Of a DNA stretch of 39,038 nucleotides, positions 1 through 6,211 are shown one piece after another. The notes under the pieces are model-generated. The model was not told where the DNA came from and searched no databases. It saw only the letters and a program-made list of their open reading frames with translations. Source of the stretch: a virus; the IMG/VR virus record IMGVR_UViG_3300009788_000191, positions 1-39,038 of that record. One strand, given 5' to 3'. Position numbers and translations under genes: made by a program. Each line of letters begins with the position of its first letter. Position 1 is the stretch's first letter.

Positions 1-136
1 AACCTACGGGCGTATCCTCAAAACCGCCAGAAATAGAACAAGTAATAACATCCCCCACAGAAGTAATAGTGCCAGGGCCTTCAATTTCTTCCGTAGACCC
101 GGTTAGCCAAACACCATCGAACATTGTAAGTGCCAT
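1..136 (-). CDS. Partial gene running off the left edge, possible fibre N-terminus
   Basis: The ATG at 136 follows an AGGAG Shine-Dalgarno (SD) site with good spacing. The frame stays open for 45 codons to position 1, starting MALTMFDGVWLTGS. The C-terminus lies outside the window. The glycine/threonine-rich beta-type composition, with the pattern ITSVGDVITCSISGG, resembles a fibre or tail-appendage start. If the molecule is circular this gene leads into the fibre fragment at the right edge; direct joining gives an immediate TGA, so one base would have to differ for the two to be one gene. The product is otherwise unrecognised. Confidence 0.6.
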   Translation of the reverse strand, partial: MALTMFDGVWLTGSTEEIEGPGTITSVGDVITCSISGGFEDTPVG

Positions 137-145
137 TTTTTTCTC

Positions 146-217
146 CTAATTGAAATTATATTTTAGAAACCCTTCATGTGAACCTTGATAAAAAGTGCAG
201 AACAATTCTGCAAACAT
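146..217 (-). CDS. Doubtful 23-codon ORF
   Basis: An ATG-started ORF of 23 residues begins MFAELFCTFYQ and ends just inside the SD of the next gene. It continues the spacing pattern of the microgene run, but it lacks a convincing SD of its own. It may be spacer sequence. Confidence 0.2.
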   Translation of the reverse strand: MFAELFCTFYQGSHEGFLKYNFN

Positions 218-233
218 AACTTTTTTATCGTAG

Positions 234-281
234 TTAGTTAAACTTACGAGCATCAAAAGTCAGGCCACCTAAACAACACAT
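234..281 (-). CDS. 15-residue microprotein with strong SD
   Basis: The ATG at 281 is preceded by GAGGAGATAATA, an excellent ribosome binding site, and encodes MCCLGGLTFDARKFN. It is too short for a domain call. The SD quality and its place in an unbroken run of tiny same-strand genes support translation. Function unknown. Confidence 0.4.
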   Translation of the reverse strand: MCCLGGLTFDARKFN

Positions 282-302
282 TATTATCTCCTCAAACCTC
301 TT

Positions 303-416
303 TTATTTACCAACTACACCATTACTTGATGGAACACAAAGACCAAAACAATTCGTTAGCTTCCGCCCTATTGCTATCCCGCTACAAGCATAGGAACAAC
401 AGTCCATATAACACAT
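303..416 (-). CDS. Cysteine-rich 37-residue microprotein
   Basis: The ATG at 416 follows AAGGGAG with a 5-base spacer. The product has six cysteines in 37 residues (positions 2, 6, 7, 11, 23 and 27), starting MCYMDCCSYACSG. The middle is weakly hydrophobic. Cysteine spacing such as CC-x3-C could bind metal or form disulfides if exported; no signal peptide is visible. It belongs to the microgene run downstream of the portal gene. Function unknown. Confidence 0.5.
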   Translation of the reverse strand: MCYMDCCSYACSGIAIGRKLTNCFGLCVPSSNGVVGK

Positions 417-438
417 TAAACTCCCTTATTGAAAGTTA

Positions 439-534
439 TTACATCAAAAACATTCTCTGGATTATATCAGAGATACATACAGTTACATCTACTCCAAAAA
501 TTACTATTCCTTGCAATACTTGAATGCATCCCAT
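439..534 (-). CDS. 31-residue hydrophobic microprotein
   Basis: The ATG at 534 follows AGGTGA with short spacing. The product (MGCIQVLQGIVIFGVDVTVC and 11 more residues) is mainly hydrophobic with a possible single membrane segment over residues 5-20 and an amphipathic tail IIQRMFLM. It belongs to the microgene run. Function unknown. Confidence 0.45.
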   Translation of the reverse strand: MGCIQVLQGIVIFGVDVTVCISDIIQRMFLM

Positions 535-546
535 ACGTCACCTATT

Positions 547-696
547 TTAGAATAAAGAAGGAAAACATGGACACCATACTAGATGAAAAGCCTCAACCCC
601 AGTTTGTATAAGATCAAACAATGGACTGCAATCAAACACAGGTACATTGCCAACGGAACTTATAAAAACATCAGATACAATAACTCTAAAAGGCAT
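547..696 (-). CDS. 49-residue microprotein
   Basis: The ATG at 696 follows AGGAGTGGG. The product begins MPFRVIVSDVFISSVGN and ends with a WCPCFPSLF tail containing a CPC motif. It has mixed hydrophobic character and no recognised domain. It lies 12 bases downstream of the previous microgene and 12 bases upstream of the next, a spacing typical of co-translated operon genes. Confidence 0.5.
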   Translation of the reverse strand: MPFRVIVSDVFISSVGNVPVFDCSPLFDLIQTGVEAFHLVWCPCFPSLF

Positions 697-708
697 TGGT
701 TCCCACTC

Positions 709-870
709 CTATAGAATACCATGTAAGGCTTCAGTAGCTGCCACTAAAGCATAGGTTGCTCCAGTAGCTACTGCAATTGCCGTTCCCCCAATAACGGAAC
801 AAGCAGCTCCAGCAACGATACCAGTAGCTAAAACAGTAGCTAAGCCTATGCCGGTAAAGAAAAACTCCAT
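709..870 (-). CDS. Gly/Ala-rich two-segment membrane microprotein
   Basis: The start is placed at the ATG at 870, six bases after AGGAGG. A longer reading from 951 would run backwards through the neighbouring gene in a Cys/Trp-rich frame and is unlikely. The 53 residues (MEFFFTGIGLATVLATGIVA...) are almost entirely Gly, Ala, Val, Thr and Ile, with two hydrophobic stretches at about 5-25 and 28-47. Small-residue packing motifs suggest membrane oligomers. The start codon overlaps the stop codon of the upstream gene (TAATG), so translation is probably coupled. Confidence 0.65.
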   Translation of the reverse strand: MEFFFTGIGLATVLATGIVAGAACSVIGGTAIAVATGATYALVAATEALHGIL

Positions 871-983
871 TACATGCCTCCTACAGCAAAAACAGCAACA
901 ATAACAGTCCCCATACCAGCAGCAAAACAACCAGCTCCGCCAGCAATACAACCTATAGCAGTACCTAATAATAGTGTAGCCAT
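870..983 (-). CDS. 37-residue glycine-rich membrane microprotein
   Basis: The ATG at 983 follows AGGGGGA. The product (MATLLLGTAIGCIAGGAGCF...) is hydrophobic from end to end, with GG, GxxxG-like and AxxxG steps. It ends in AVGGM at a TAATG overlap with the next gene. A single membrane helix or hairpin is likely. It could be a holin-like pore former, a virion membrane peptide or a host-membrane effector; the sequence does not decide. Confidence 0.6.
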   Translation of the reverse strand: MATLLLGTAIGCIAGGAGCFAAGMGTVIVAVFAVGGM

Positions 984-990
984 TGTGTTA

Positions 991-1134
991 TTATCCCCCT
1001 ATTCCATAAAGAGAAGCTACTGTCCATCCAATCAGTGCTCCAACAGTTCCTCCAAAGCTTCCACCTATTCCAGACGCAATCAGCATTCCAGTAACGCCAA
1101 ATAAAGTACTTGATGATACAAAGCCTCTGTACAT
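991..1134 (-). CDS. 47-residue glycine-zipper membrane microprotein
   Basis: The ATG at 1134 follows AGGGGGAGATT. The product has a short polar start (MYRGFVSSS) and then two hydrophobic stretches rich in glycine. These include IASGIGGSFGGTVGALIG, a run of small residues every four positions like a glycine zipper. It fits a small membrane hairpin. The stop is 7 bases from the next ATG. Confidence 0.6.
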   Translation of the reverse strand: MYRGFVSSSTLFGVTGMLIASGIGGSFGGTVGALIGWTVASLYGIGG

Positions 1135-1148
1135 AATCTCCCCCTAAA

Positions 1149-1244
1149 TTAGAATGGCAAAATGAATAAACCGAAAAGTGCCCCAATAGATGTTCCCATG
1201 GCAGTACCGACTAAAGTTGTAATAGATATTATCGCACCAGTCAT
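1149..1244 (-). CDS. 31-residue single-span membrane microprotein
   Basis: The ATG at 1244 follows AGGGGAGTGACT. The product starts MTGAIISITTLVGTAMGTS and is hydrophobic throughout, with GTAMG and GALFG small-residue motifs and no charged residue. One membrane-spanning helix is expected. Function unknown; same class as its neighbours. Confidence 0.6.
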   Translation of the reverse strand: MTGAIISITTLVGTAMGTSIGALFGLFILPF

Positions 1245-1264
1245 AGTCACTCCCCTTTCCACTA

Positions 1265-1369
1265 TTAAAAGAATATAGATTGCCCAAATAATCCGTAACT
1301 TACAAAATCATTTACTAAAATATAACCAGTAATAATTAACTGTTCTGCGTATCCTAATATTGCCCCCAT
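1265..1369 (-). CDS. 34-residue membrane-associated microprotein
   Basis: The ATG at 1369 follows GGGAGGTAGCGA, one of the best ribosome binding sites in the run. The product (MGAILGYAEQLIITGYILVN...) has one hydrophobic segment, an E-Q pair near the N-terminus and an aromatic C-terminal end (GLFGQSIFF). Function unknown. Confidence 0.55.
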   Translation of the reverse strand: MGAILGYAEQLIITGYILVNDFVSYGLFGQSIFF

Positions 1370-1440
1370 TCGCTACCTCCCAGTATTATTTATCATCAAT
1401 AAATAACCTAATACCACACATATAGTGTTTAAGCAAGTAA

Positions 1441-1548
1441 TTATATACAAAGAAACAATGTTTTTACTATGCACAACTCTACAACTGCAAGTCCAACAAG
1501 TGCAATTTCACCTCCCATTATACATACACTCCAGAATATCTCGCACAT
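1441..1548 (-). CDS. 35-residue membrane microprotein with cysteines
   Basis: The ATG at 1548 follows GGAGAACTGACA, directly after the zinc-ribbon gene. An in-frame internal ATG at residue 11 lacks an SD. The product (MCEIFWSVCIMGGEIALVGL...) has a hydrophobic core, four cysteines and one basic residue near the C-terminus. It probably spans the membrane once. Function unknown. Confidence 0.5.
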   Translation of the reverse strand: MCEIFWSVCIMGGEIALVGLAVVELCIVKTLFLCI

Positions 1549-1550
1549 TG

Positions 1551-1718
1551 TCAGTTCTCCACAAATCTATTATAGTATTCGCTCTTTCTTATCTCATACG
1601 TAGTGAACCTGTTGCCACAATCATTGCAAACACGCCTACGTCGTATTGTTCTTCCGCCTCTTGCACTACGTGTCTCTCTAACCATATCATTCCAGCTACT
1701 ACAAATCTCACACCTCAT
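1551..1718 (-). CDS. Stand-alone NrdR-like zinc ribbon (55 residues)
   Basis: The 55-residue product starts MRCEICSSWNDMVRETRSAR and continues with a TIRRRRVCNDCGNRFTTYE block. This matches the N-terminal zinc ribbon of the ribonucleotide reductase repressor NrdR (MRCPxC ... RRRRxCxxCxxRFTTYE). Zinc ligands are C3, C6, C31 and C34, and the basic IRRRR strand that contacts DNA is kept. The ATP-cone that follows in cellular NrdR (about 150 residues in total) is absent. The start overlaps the portal 3' end by 11 bases. It is probably a small phage DNA-binding regulator; an NrdR-box target or interference with host NrdR is inference. Confidence 0.8.
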   Translation of the reverse strand: MRCEICSSWNDMVRETRSARGGRTIRRRRVCNDCGNRFTTYEIRKSEYYNRFVEN

Positions 1719-3243
1719 CGGTGTCAACTCCTTCTATGTCGTCTTCTGTAATCTCGCTAGCCAACTCTATTTCTTCGTCAGAGTAGCTTAGCTCTCTTTT
1801 CAAGAACAGATCTACAGGAACAACATTCTCAGTTCCTGGAGTACTAACATATTTTACTAATGACTCTGTCCTCATTCTTCCTATCTCTGCTTTATCCTTC
1901 TCCTCTAATACTACAAGAGGATCCCATGTAACTGTATAGTCAGTGCTAGGATCAGCAAGAATACCAAGGCTTATTAACCTATCTATAAGAGGAACTAATA
2001 TTATCTCTTTGGCTACGGATTCTCTTCTATGCTCTATCAACTTAAGCCATGCTCTCTCATCTTGCGTAGAAGCTAGCTCTCCTCTCTCTGATCCAGTAAG
2101 CATCCTTATGGGCATTCCAGTAGCAGCAGCAATCATCTGCAGTTGTACTTCTACATGGTCGCTAGGTGAAACAACTTGTGGGGCCAGAGGCTTAATATCA
2201 ACACCTTCAACGAATAAGAATCGTTGCATGTCATTAATATAGTTAGTTAGCTCTGACTTTATAGCATTTAACTGTGTTTGGTTAACCACGCTATCTTGTA
2301 GGGCTTGTGCAGTATAACCTGGCCTTGCTCCCCTCCAATACATTTCAGGAGAGCCACCACAGAGTTTGTCTAAGCCAATGAGTCTGTTGTATATAGGTTC
2401 CATGAATGGGATACCATATACTTCGCTTTCTAGTGTATTCTCTGCAACATGTATTACTCTTGTCCAATTAACGTGTTTAGTGGAGGTGCTTGCATCACCA
2501 ACATTGAACTGTATTTGATACATCAACGGAAGCCCGAATCTTGGAGACTTTGCATCTATATCCCATAAACTTATAGATACTCTATTCTCTGGCAATGCAC
2601 TTAAATAATTAACTCCCTTAACATTCTCTGCTGGTTGCGAAACATTGTCTGCTGAATCATCAAGGCCTAAGAATAAAACAGCATACCTTCCAAGAGACGC
2701 CAATAGATCTACTTTCCTTAGATAGAAATATAGATTTGTTTCATCTGCAAATAGTTTGTAATCTTTCTCAAAGGCTGTCTCTTCTGCTGCAGTTTCAGAC
2801 ACATACGGAGGCGCACCCCATGTTGCTTGAACAGGTGCAGATATAACTCTATGAGCAATGTCCTGTCTCTTGTATCTATGTCTATAATCTTCGTACGATA
2901 TACTAGTTGGATAGTTTAATGCTTGGTATAAAGTAGACTCATTGGACGAGAACCTATTTGACAACTGCTTCTGTAAACTATTCGCCTTAACCATTAACTG
3001 CTTAACTTCATCATCGGTATCGGTACTGGACTCATACCCAGCCATACCGAACAACTTTCCTCTATCAATGCTATAATGCTCAGCAAGCTTTCGTAGCCTT
3101 CCCTGAGAAGGTGGGTTTGCATTCTTGCCATTTTCCATAGCATGAATACAGTACCTGGATATTCCCGTACTATCAGCTACTTCTTTTATTGTCTGCTTCC
3201 TGTAAGATCTTGCATTCTTTAAAGTATTGGCTAAATCATTCAT
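1708..3243 (-). CDS. Portal protein with N-terminal XRE-type HTH domain
   Basis: The 511-residue product has two parts. Residues about 5-65 form an XRE/HTH_3-type helix-turn-helix (LKNARSYRKQTIKEVADSTG, then a recognition helix around ISRYCIHAMENG). After a polar linker, residues about 90-490 look like the DUF1073/Phage_portal_3 family: YKRQDIAHRVISAPVQATW near the start, YLRKVDLLASLGRYAVLFLG, a central insertion, and ATGMPIRMLTGSERGELAST. The portal forms the dodecameric DNA gate at the capsid vertex. The start at 3243 has an AGGA site nine bases upstream; no good SD precedes an internal ATG at residue 84, so the HTH seems to be translated as part of the protein. The acidic C-terminus overlaps the zinc-ribbon gene. 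Confidence 0.85.
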   Translation of the reverse strand: MNDLANTLKNARSYRKQTIKEVADSTGISRYCIHAMENGKNANPPSQGRLRKLAEHYSIDRGKLFGMAGYESSTDTDDEVKQLMVKANSLQKQLSNRFSSNESTLYQALNYPTSISYEDYRHRYKRQDIAHRVISAPVQATWGAPPYVSETAAEETAFEKDYKLFADETNLYFYLRKVDLLASLGRYAVLFLGLDDSADNVSQPAENVKGVNYLSALPENRVSISLWDIDAKSPRFGLPLMYQIQFNVGDASTSTKHVNWTRVIHVAENTLESEVYGIPFMEPIYNRLIGLDKLCGGSPEMYWRGARPGYTAQALQDSVVNQTQLNAIKSELTNYINDMQRFLFVEGVDIKPLAPQVVSPSDHVEVQLQMIAAATGMPIRMLTGSERGELASTQDERAWLKLIEHRRESVAKEIILVPLIDRLISLGILADPSTDYTVTWDPLVVLEEKDKAEIGRMRTESLVKYVSTPGTENVVPVDLFLKRELSYSDEEIELASEITEDDIEGVDTDEV

Positions 3244-3244
3244 T

Positions 3245-3838
3245 TTAATGTCCTATCACTCTAAGCTTCTTACTTCTGTTTAACTTGTCTTCTATGTACC
3301 ATACTACCATAGCTAGAGACATTACAGTATCATCATGATATCCACTTGCTGCCTCCATCTTTATTCCTCTTCCAGAAGTTATAGTAAAGTTTATCAACTC
3401 CTTTATTAAGACATCGATGCACTGTATGCCCTTCGCTAGTTGCAGTTTGCTACATTGTATAGCAACTTGCAACCTTGATATCAATTCCAACTTAGGAACT
3501 GTTACTGATCTTCCTGTTGCCCAGTTAGATTTATGTCCACCTGTTATGGTAAGTCCTATTGTATTTATGTCGTAATCATTTAGTAAATCTACCACTGGTC
3601 TTCCTACCCCAGTGTAATCTACTATCAACACATACTCGTCCAACTCTCTGTTTTTTATGAACTTTTCTAAGTATTCAACTACATAGACATAACTCATTCT
3701 AAGGGGGAACCTGTATACATAAGGAACATTTATAGAAAGAGATCCGTCAGTGCCGAATACCGGCTCAGCCACAGTTAAAACAGTATAGTCGTTTTGCTGT
3801 CCCAGATCAAGACCCAATGTGTACTTTACAAACATTCG
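3245..3838 (-). CDS. Large terminase, separate nuclease domain
   Basis: The 197-residue product is the RNase H-like nuclease half of a large terminase. Metal-binding acids are visible: D10 in LGLDLGQQND, D73 in LIVDYTGVGRP, and D168/D169 in GYHDDTVMSLAM. It would cut concatemeric DNA during packaging. The ATPase half is a separate gene 1.6 kb upstream on the same strand (5456-6211). The ATG at 3838 has GGGAG 11 bases upstream; a TTG at 3856 would add six residues. Frame upstream is closed by TAA inside the hairpin at 3859-3886, so no direct read-through fusion is possible. It sits one base upstream of the portal gene. Confidence 0.85.
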   Translation of the reverse strand, partial: RMFVKYTLGLDLGQQNDYTVLTVAEPVFGTDGSLSINVPYVYRFPLRMSYVYVVEYLEKFIKNRELDEYVLIVDYTGVGRPVVDLLNDYDINTIGLTITGGHKSNWATGRSVTVPKLELISRLQVAIQCSKLQLAKGIQCIDVLIKELINFTITSGRGIKMEAASGYHDDTVMSLAMVVWYIEDKLNRSKKLRVIGH

Positions 3839-3858
3839 TGTTGCAACTCCCAACAAGT

Positions 3859-3889
3859 AAGCCCCAACCTTTTACGGAAGGGGCTTTTT
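3859..3889 (+). terminator. Hairpin with U-tract upstream of terminase nuclease gene
   Basis: The arms AAGCCCC and GGGGCTT enclose an inner CC/GG pair, an AA/AA mismatch and a six-base loop. TTTTT follows on the plus strand only. It therefore reads as a terminator for plus-strand transcription. On the minus strand it is a hairpin without U-tract, between the lipoprotein gene and the nuclease gene, where it could tune or stabilise the message. Confidence 0.5.
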
Positions 3890-3959
3890 AAGTAATCACA
3901 TCCAGTGATTATAATGCTAACCCTTCGCTAGAACCAGGGTAGCAATCTCCGCCTATATT

Positions 3960-4733
3960 TCATGCGCAGCCATTCCAACAAGCATTCTCAAATAAACAAC
4001 CTGGAGAACTGCCAGCGGCTCCAAGGATCCCCATCCCTTCGAAATCAGGTACAAAGGCAGGACCTGTTCCAATAGCAGTTCCTATATCTCCCCAAATTAC
4101 ATTAGTAACATCATATGGTAATGTAACAGGGTGAGTTATTATATTAGGAAAGTCCGGTGGTATTACTGTTGATACAGGACAGACGTTAGGCAAACAAGGC
4201 CTCTCCATTATTGGAGCTGGTCGTGTTGGTGTTGGTGCTGGTGTAGGTGCAGGAACTGGACAAGTGGGTGGACTCATACTCGCTGCTTTAATACCAATCC
4301 CGTCGACATAAGTAGGCATATTCAATGGATTAACTGTCCCGCCTTGAGGAGGAACGATTGGTTTAATTGGTAGGTTATTTGCTGCCAATGACAATATGTG
4401 TGAGCTATTAACCATTCTTCTTATATTATTGGGACTAGATGGTGGTGGTGCCATTCCACCTTGTTGAGGAGGATCAGCCATCATAGCACCAGATACTTCT
4501 ACGTCTGGAGAACATGGCGCTTCCTCTCCGATTATATCCTCTATCTTCTTTTCTAGCTCATCAACTTCATCTACAAGGTCTATAACAGTATCTGTTATGT
4601 CTCTATACTTGTCTACATCTTCTTTTGTACATCCTGCAAGAGAGCAACATGCTACAACTGCAACCATAGCTACCACAAGTGCCCAAGCTATCTCTTTTTT
4701 TACTTTATAAATAGCATTAAAAAACTTATCCAT
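3960..4733 (-). CDS. Proline-rich phage lipoprotein
   Basis: The start is set at the ATG at 4733, six bases after AGGAG. The first 35 residues are a lipoprotein signal: basic MDKFFNAIYKVKKE, a hydrophobic core, then LAGC with the lipidated cysteine at 35. Next comes a charged stretch likely to be coiled coil (about 38-68), then about 190 residues rich in Pro, Gly, Ala and Met with several CP pairs (PACSPDV-like, CPVPAPTPAPTP). It sits between the two terminase halves beside a second exported protein. Proline-rich lipoproteins are typical of outer-membrane spanins such as Rz1, though those are much shorter. A lysis or envelope role is inference. Confidence 0.6.
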   Translation of the reverse strand: MDKFFNAIYKVKKEIAWALVVAMVAVVACCSLAGCTKEDVDKYRDITDTVIDLVDEVDELEKKIEDIIGEEAPCSPDVEVSGAMMADPPQQGGMAPPPSSPNNIRRMVNSSHILSLAANNLPIKPIVPPQGGTVNPLNMPTYVDGIGIKAASMSPPTCPVPAPTPAPTPTRPAPIMERPCLPNVCPVSTVIPPDFPNIITHPVTLPYDVTNVIWGDIGTAIGTGPAFVPDFEGMGILGAAGSSPGCLFENACWNGCA

Positions 4734-4745
4734 ACTCATCTCCTA

Positions 4746-5030
4746 TTAACCAGTAATCCCAAACCCAGGGGTAGGTGATCCATCAGGTATCAATTGAATT
4801 GTTATAGGTGGAGTTACAGTAGGTGGATTAACTACAGGTGTGGTTACAACAGGAGGAGTAGTTCCTATTGTTCCGCCACCAGAACATCCCCAATCACCGC
4901 TAGCTCCAAAACCAGGAGTCAATGTTGCATGCGCCTTCTGTATTACACCAACGAAAATTCCTATGGCTATACAACAAGCTACTGCAAAAAGTAATAAACA
5001 TCTTCTAAAAGAATTAAGTTTACTAAACAT
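4746..5030 (-). CDS. Sec-exported Pro/Thr-rich small protein
   Basis: The ATG at 5030 follows GGAGGGTAT. The 94-residue product has a signal peptide: basic SFRRC, hydrophobic LLLFAVACCIAIGIFVGV, then a likely AHA signal-peptidase site near residue 35. The mature part is low complexity: Gly-rich, then repeated TPPVVTTPVV-type proline/threonine units, and it ends TPGFGITG, echoing TPGFGASG just after the cleavage site. Such a chain could span the periplasm. It may act with the lipoprotein next to it, as two-component spanins do, but this is inferred from position and composition only. Confidence 0.55.
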   Translation of the reverse strand: MFSKLNSFRRCLLLFAVACCIAIGIFVGVIQKAHATLTPGFGASGDWGCSGGGTIGTTPPVVTTPVVNPPTVTPPITIQLIPDGSPTPGFGITG

Positions 5031-5051
5031 ATACCCTCCATTGTTTTTTGG

Positions 5052-5465
5052 TTACTTTCTTAAACTATATTCCTCGCTCTTATTTAAATCACAATATATA
5101 ACTATACTATATGGTCTAGATTCTTTATGTTCATACAAAGGACATCTATAAACGATATACTCATTCTTCTCTTCATGTGGCCTGACAATTGGATACAATT
5201 CCTTTACCATCCTTGCACCACCTGTTGCAGCAGCATTTGTTCTAGCTCCAGACGATAGTTTAGTATACCCAACACTACGAAACACATTGTCAATCTCATC
5301 TATGAACTCAAACACGACTATGCGCTTTTTATCCATAACGGTGAATCGCACACCTTCGTATTCGTGCAACTCGAACTCATTAGTCGCTACGGTATTGAAT
5401 ATATAGGTTGTCTTCTTTCCAAATGTAACAAATGGATGCCCGTTTTTCCAACCATCTAAGCCCAT
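5052..5465 (-). CDS. Hypothetical protein between terminase halves
   Basis: The 137-residue product is not recognised. It is predicted mixed alpha/beta and soluble, with FELHEYEGVRFTVMDKKRIV and an AAATGGARMVKELYPIV block. The ATG overlaps the last ten bases of the terminase ATPase gene, so the two are probably translationally coupled and this is a real gene rather than an intron remnant. It has no motif of homing endonucleases or inteins (no LAGLIDADG, GIY-YIG or HNH). Confidence 0.6.
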   Translation of the reverse strand: MGLDGWKNGHPFVTFGKKTTYIFNTVATNEFELHEYEGVRFTVMDKKRIVVFEFIDEIDNVFRSVGYTKLSSGARTNAAATGGARMVKELYPIVRPHEEKNEYIVYRCPLYEHKESRPYSIVIYCDLNKSEEYSLRK

Positions 5466-6211
5466 ACTTCCACCTCATCAGTTATACATTTAATTATGTC
5501 GTCATAAGAGAATAGCTGAGTTTCATTGTCAACAAACTCACAAAAGTATTCTTGCTTAACCCACCATTCACCCATTCTCTTCATTTCAGTATTTATAAAA
5601 TCATCAGTTATTCTCGGACAGTCACTTGCAGTTATCTTTATCTTAAACCAGTCATCATCACCTACCCAAGCCTTATGGAACCATCCCTGCTTACCAAAGG
5701 GGGTAGTTAGGGCTAAGATCTTACCTCTTGATATGGCTAACATAGGGCGTACTGAGTTGTACAATTCCTCTCCTACTCTTGATGCTTCATCTATTATAAT
5801 AAGAGACACGGCTGAATAAGCACGAATAGTATCCTCTCTACCAGGTAGGCTTAATATTCTACTGCCGTTATCCAACTCTATCTCTGATTGGTTTTCCTTG
5901 ACAATTGCCAAGACAGAGGAGACGAAAGGAACTCCAACCTTTACTTTCCTTAACAACTCCTCAGCTTGGCGATATGCTTTTGATACGATTATTACTAAAG
6001 AATTACTTTTAAAAGCAGCCTGATGTAATGCTAGGGTAGCACTAACTGTTGACTTCCCAGACTGTCTTGAGCAGAGCAACAGAGACTCTTGAGGAAAATT
6101 ATCTAATAGACCAATCTGCCAATCATCTGGCTTCATGTTAAAAGCCTTATACATGAATAACGATGGACTCATGGATGATGCGACAAAATCTTTTAGACTA
6201 GTCTTTTTCAT
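5456..6211 (-). CDS. Large terminase, separate ATPase domain
   Basis: The 251-residue product is the packaging motor half of a large terminase. Walker A is CSRQSGKS at 47-54, Walker B LIIIDE at 137-142, and the coupling motif LTTP at 168-171 is followed by GKQGWFHKAW. It ends around the linker CEFVDNETQLFSYDDI where the nuclease domain normally continues. Here the ORF stops after VEVWA and the nuclease is encoded at 3245-3838. The two products would have to associate, or the ATPase acts with nuclease supplied in trans. It starts four bases inside the end of the kinase gene. Confidence 0.88.
   Translation of the reverse strand: MKKTSLKDFVASSMSPSLFMYKAFNMKPDDWQIGLLDNFPQESLLLCSRQSGKSTVSATLALHQAAFKSNSLVIIVSKAYRQAEELLRKVKVGVPFVSSVLAIVKENQSEIELDNGSRILSLPGREDTIRAYSAVSLIIIDEASRVGEELYNSVRPMLAISRGKILALTTPFGKQGWFHKAWVGDDDWFKIKITASDCPRITDDFINTEMKRMGEWWVKQEYFCEFVDNETQLFSYDDIIKCITDEVEVWA

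Noticed and set aside
326-611. Plus-strand ORFs of 60-65 residues near the left edge
   Set aside because: They lack SD sites and lie opposite three minus-strand microgenes that have good ones.
709-951. 80-residue ORF starting at 951
   Set aside because: The first 27 residues are a Cys/Trp-rich frame that lies inside the 870-983 gene; the SD at AGGAGG supports a start at 870.
1708-3243. Anti-CBASS Acb1 nuclease label often attached to DUF1073 proteins
   Set aside because: The length, position next to terminase and portal-type motifs support a portal; no separate 2H phosphodiesterase motif pair (HxT) is seen.
3839-5455. Group I/II intron or intein splitting the terminase
   Set aside because: The intervening DNA is filled with three coupled coding genes, has no intron core or homing endonuclease that I can see, and the nuclease half has its own start and a closed upstream frame.
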